From JBCDBH01 sp039184055 (GTDB lineage Bacteria; Acidobacteriota; Thermoanaerobaculia; Multivoradales; J023): DNA of 13,681 bases. The notes under the pieces are model-generated. The model was not told the origin of the DNA, did not search any database, and saw only the letters and a program-made list of their open reading frames with translations. Both the position numbers and the translations under genes were made by a program. The number at the start of each line of letters is the position of its first letter. Within the stretch, counting starts at the first letter, position 1. Shown here piece after piece: positions 12,414 to 13,681 of this stretch. The stretch lies in NCBI GenBank assembly GCA_039184055.1, contig JBCDBH010000146.1, positions 1 through 13,681 on the forward strand. Reading direction: 5' to 3'.

Positions 12414-13681
12414 ATGGCCAGCTCACTGATCGTCCACCTGTCCCGCGGTCTGTTCACCTTCCTGCGTCCCCAGCCGGAAGAGATTCGTCGTGCCTTGCCC
12501 AACGCCGAGGCTCTCCTTCCCGAACCACAGAAGATCTTTCTCGAAGATGACGACGCCACGCCGGTGATCGGCTTTCCGCTGCTCCGCACCCGAGGCCTGG
12601 CGGCGCTCGAGGAGGCGCTGGCGCAATACCTGGAAAGCGAAGAAGCGGCCCAGCTCGCCTATCAGAACCGCGACACCTTCGACAGCCGGTTGTTCGCCAG
12701 TCGCTGGGAACGGTACAAGGGCTTGCTGACCCAGGCGATCGAAAACACCGTGGTGTCGAATTACGGTCACAACTACCCCGGTATCTTCTGGCTACAGCAC
12801 AGTCTGGTGGTGGCGCAGATCCTGCGTGAGGTGCCACGCAATATGGTGCGACGCGACCTCACCGTCGGTCGCGAACACGGCGACCGGCTCAAATACCGCG
12901 TCTTCCTGAAATACATCGATCGGGTCGTCACCCTGACCTACGACATCATCGGTCGGCTGGCCAGCGAGCTCGACGATGTCGAAGAGAGTCTCTTTCCCAG
13001 GATTCTCGATCTGATGCGTGACAACGTGTTGATCTTCACCGAATCGCACATCAGTCGGGACCTCAGCGAGCTCGGCAGCTATTTCAACGGTCATCTGGGG
13101 ATCGAAGGCCGCGAGTTCCGCCACCGACTCGAAGAGCTCGCCAAGTGGCAAGACGCCCAGCTGACGCGTGACCGGATGCTCCGCGCCGCCGCGACCGAGC
13201 TGATGGGAGGCAATCCCGACGATGCTCGCACGCTGCTCAATCAAACCGGCTGGAGCACGGTGCTCGCCAGTCATCCGTCCTATCCGAGTGATCGTGCGTT
13301 CAGCGGTGATCAGATCCAGGTGTGGGAAAGCCTCCTGGTCAAGCTCAAGGAATACGAGATCCTGCACGCCTTGCGCAAGATGATCGTGCCCCTCGAGTGG
13401 GAAAACAGCGAACTCGGAGGATCCGACGATGGTGCGCTGATCTCCCGTGACCGTAGCCTCAACACCACCTGGGTGGGAGGCCCACAGGTGCTGCGGGTGT
13501 CGAGCGCCACCCGACCGATCGACTTCTTCGCCGCCTGGGTGGTCGACCCGCTGGTCGAGCGTTTTGGCTTGGTCTACGACATCACCGACTTCTCCGCCAC
13601 CATTTCGATGCTCGGCCGATCCGAGGCACAGGCGCTCGACCAGGCGTTTCGCATGATGTTTCGCTTCCAGCGTCGGGTGAA
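12414..13681 (+). CDS. Unrecognised large protein, start of a possible class III nucleotidyl cyclase domain at the window edge (partial)
   Basis: The frame is open for 422 codons and runs off the window. I do not recognise residues 1-370: they are mostly helical, soluble and charged, with no signal peptide or clear membrane segment, and hold aromatic-rich stretches such as NTVVSNYGHNYPGIFWLQHS (111-130). Residues 387-420 read VYDITDFSATISMLGRSEAQ and on. This resembles the opening strand and helix of adenylate/guanylate cyclases (F-x-DI-x-GFT...EEALxxL), where D389 would be the first metal-binding aspartate. The second aspartate and substrate residues would lie beyond the window, so this remains a hypothesis. 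ATG 12414 is favoured by a weak GGA; an in-frame ATG at 12390 would add eight residues. The gene diverges from the ABC ATPase. Confidence 0.75.
   Translation, partial: MASSLIVHLSRGLFTFLRPQPEEIRRALPNAEALLPEPQKIFLEDDDATPVIGFPLLRTRGLAALEEALAQYLESEEAAQLAYQNRDTFDSRLFASRWERYKGLLTQAIENTVVSNYGHNYPGIFWLQHSLVVAQILREVPRNMVRRDLTVGREHGDRLKYRVFLKYIDRVVTLTYDIIGRLASELDDVEESLFPRILDLMRDNVLIFTESHISRDLSELGSYFNGHLGIEGREFRHRLEELAKWQDAQLTRDRMLRAAATELMGGNPDDARTLLNQTGWSTVLASHPSYPSDRAFSGDQIQVWESLLVKLKEYEILHALRKMIVPLEWENSELGGSDDGALISRDRSLNTTWVGGPQVLRVSSATRPIDFFAAWVVDPLVERFGLVYDITDFSATISMLGRSEAQALDQAFRMMFRFQRRV

Noticed and set aside
12792..13367. Minus-strand frame of 191 residues at the right end
   Set aside because: It is antisense to the continuous 422-codon frame starting at 12414, and no start signal supports it.

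Overview
The window is a gene-dense stretch of a high-GC Gram-negative chromosome, about 65% GC by eye. Its genes are ordinary housekeeping, envelope and accessory genes. A PriA helicase, a CarD/CdnL-type RNA polymerase regulator, a TolC-family outer-membrane protein and a secreted repeat protein with an ADGFESGDTSGWS-type tail fit best with an Acidobacteriota-like (Thermoanaerobaculia-like) organism. Another deep Gram-negative lineage with CarD is possible. No 16S or other taxonomic marker is present, so this is inference. I see no transposase, integrase, CRISPR array or phage gene.

Left part (1-4374), all on the minus strand. A tRNA-Leu(CAA) with its own near-consensus promoter is followed by a second promoter and a long leader for carD, which ends in a clear intrinsic terminator. 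Next comes a tight three-gene operon: a membrane-anchored TPR protein, a small membrane-anchored Cys4 protein of PP0621 type, and priA. The 3' end of priA lies beyond position 1.

Middle part (4425-8997). A multi-membrane-span GT-C-type glycosyltransferase on the plus strand starts about 50 bases from the tRNA and is transcribed away from it. It converges on a radical SAM/SPASM-like enzyme, which lies downstream of an orphan tolC-like gene and is separated from it by a 13-bp hairpin.

Right part (9266-13681). A secreted protein with seven repeats of about 53 residues, a likely seven-bladed beta-propeller, reads divergently from tolC and converges on a fused two-domain ABC ATPase of the peptide/nickel (Dpp/Opp) type that has no permease beside it. 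Divergent from the ATPase, with only 33 bp between start codons, is a long unrecognised gene that runs off the window. Its last visible residues look like the start of a class III nucleotidyl cyclase domain.

The least explained items are this cut-off gene and its shared start region, the secreted propeller with its C-terminal tag, and the carD control region (an inverted repeat on the -35 and a 17-nt tandem direct repeat in the leader). I see no proven novel system.
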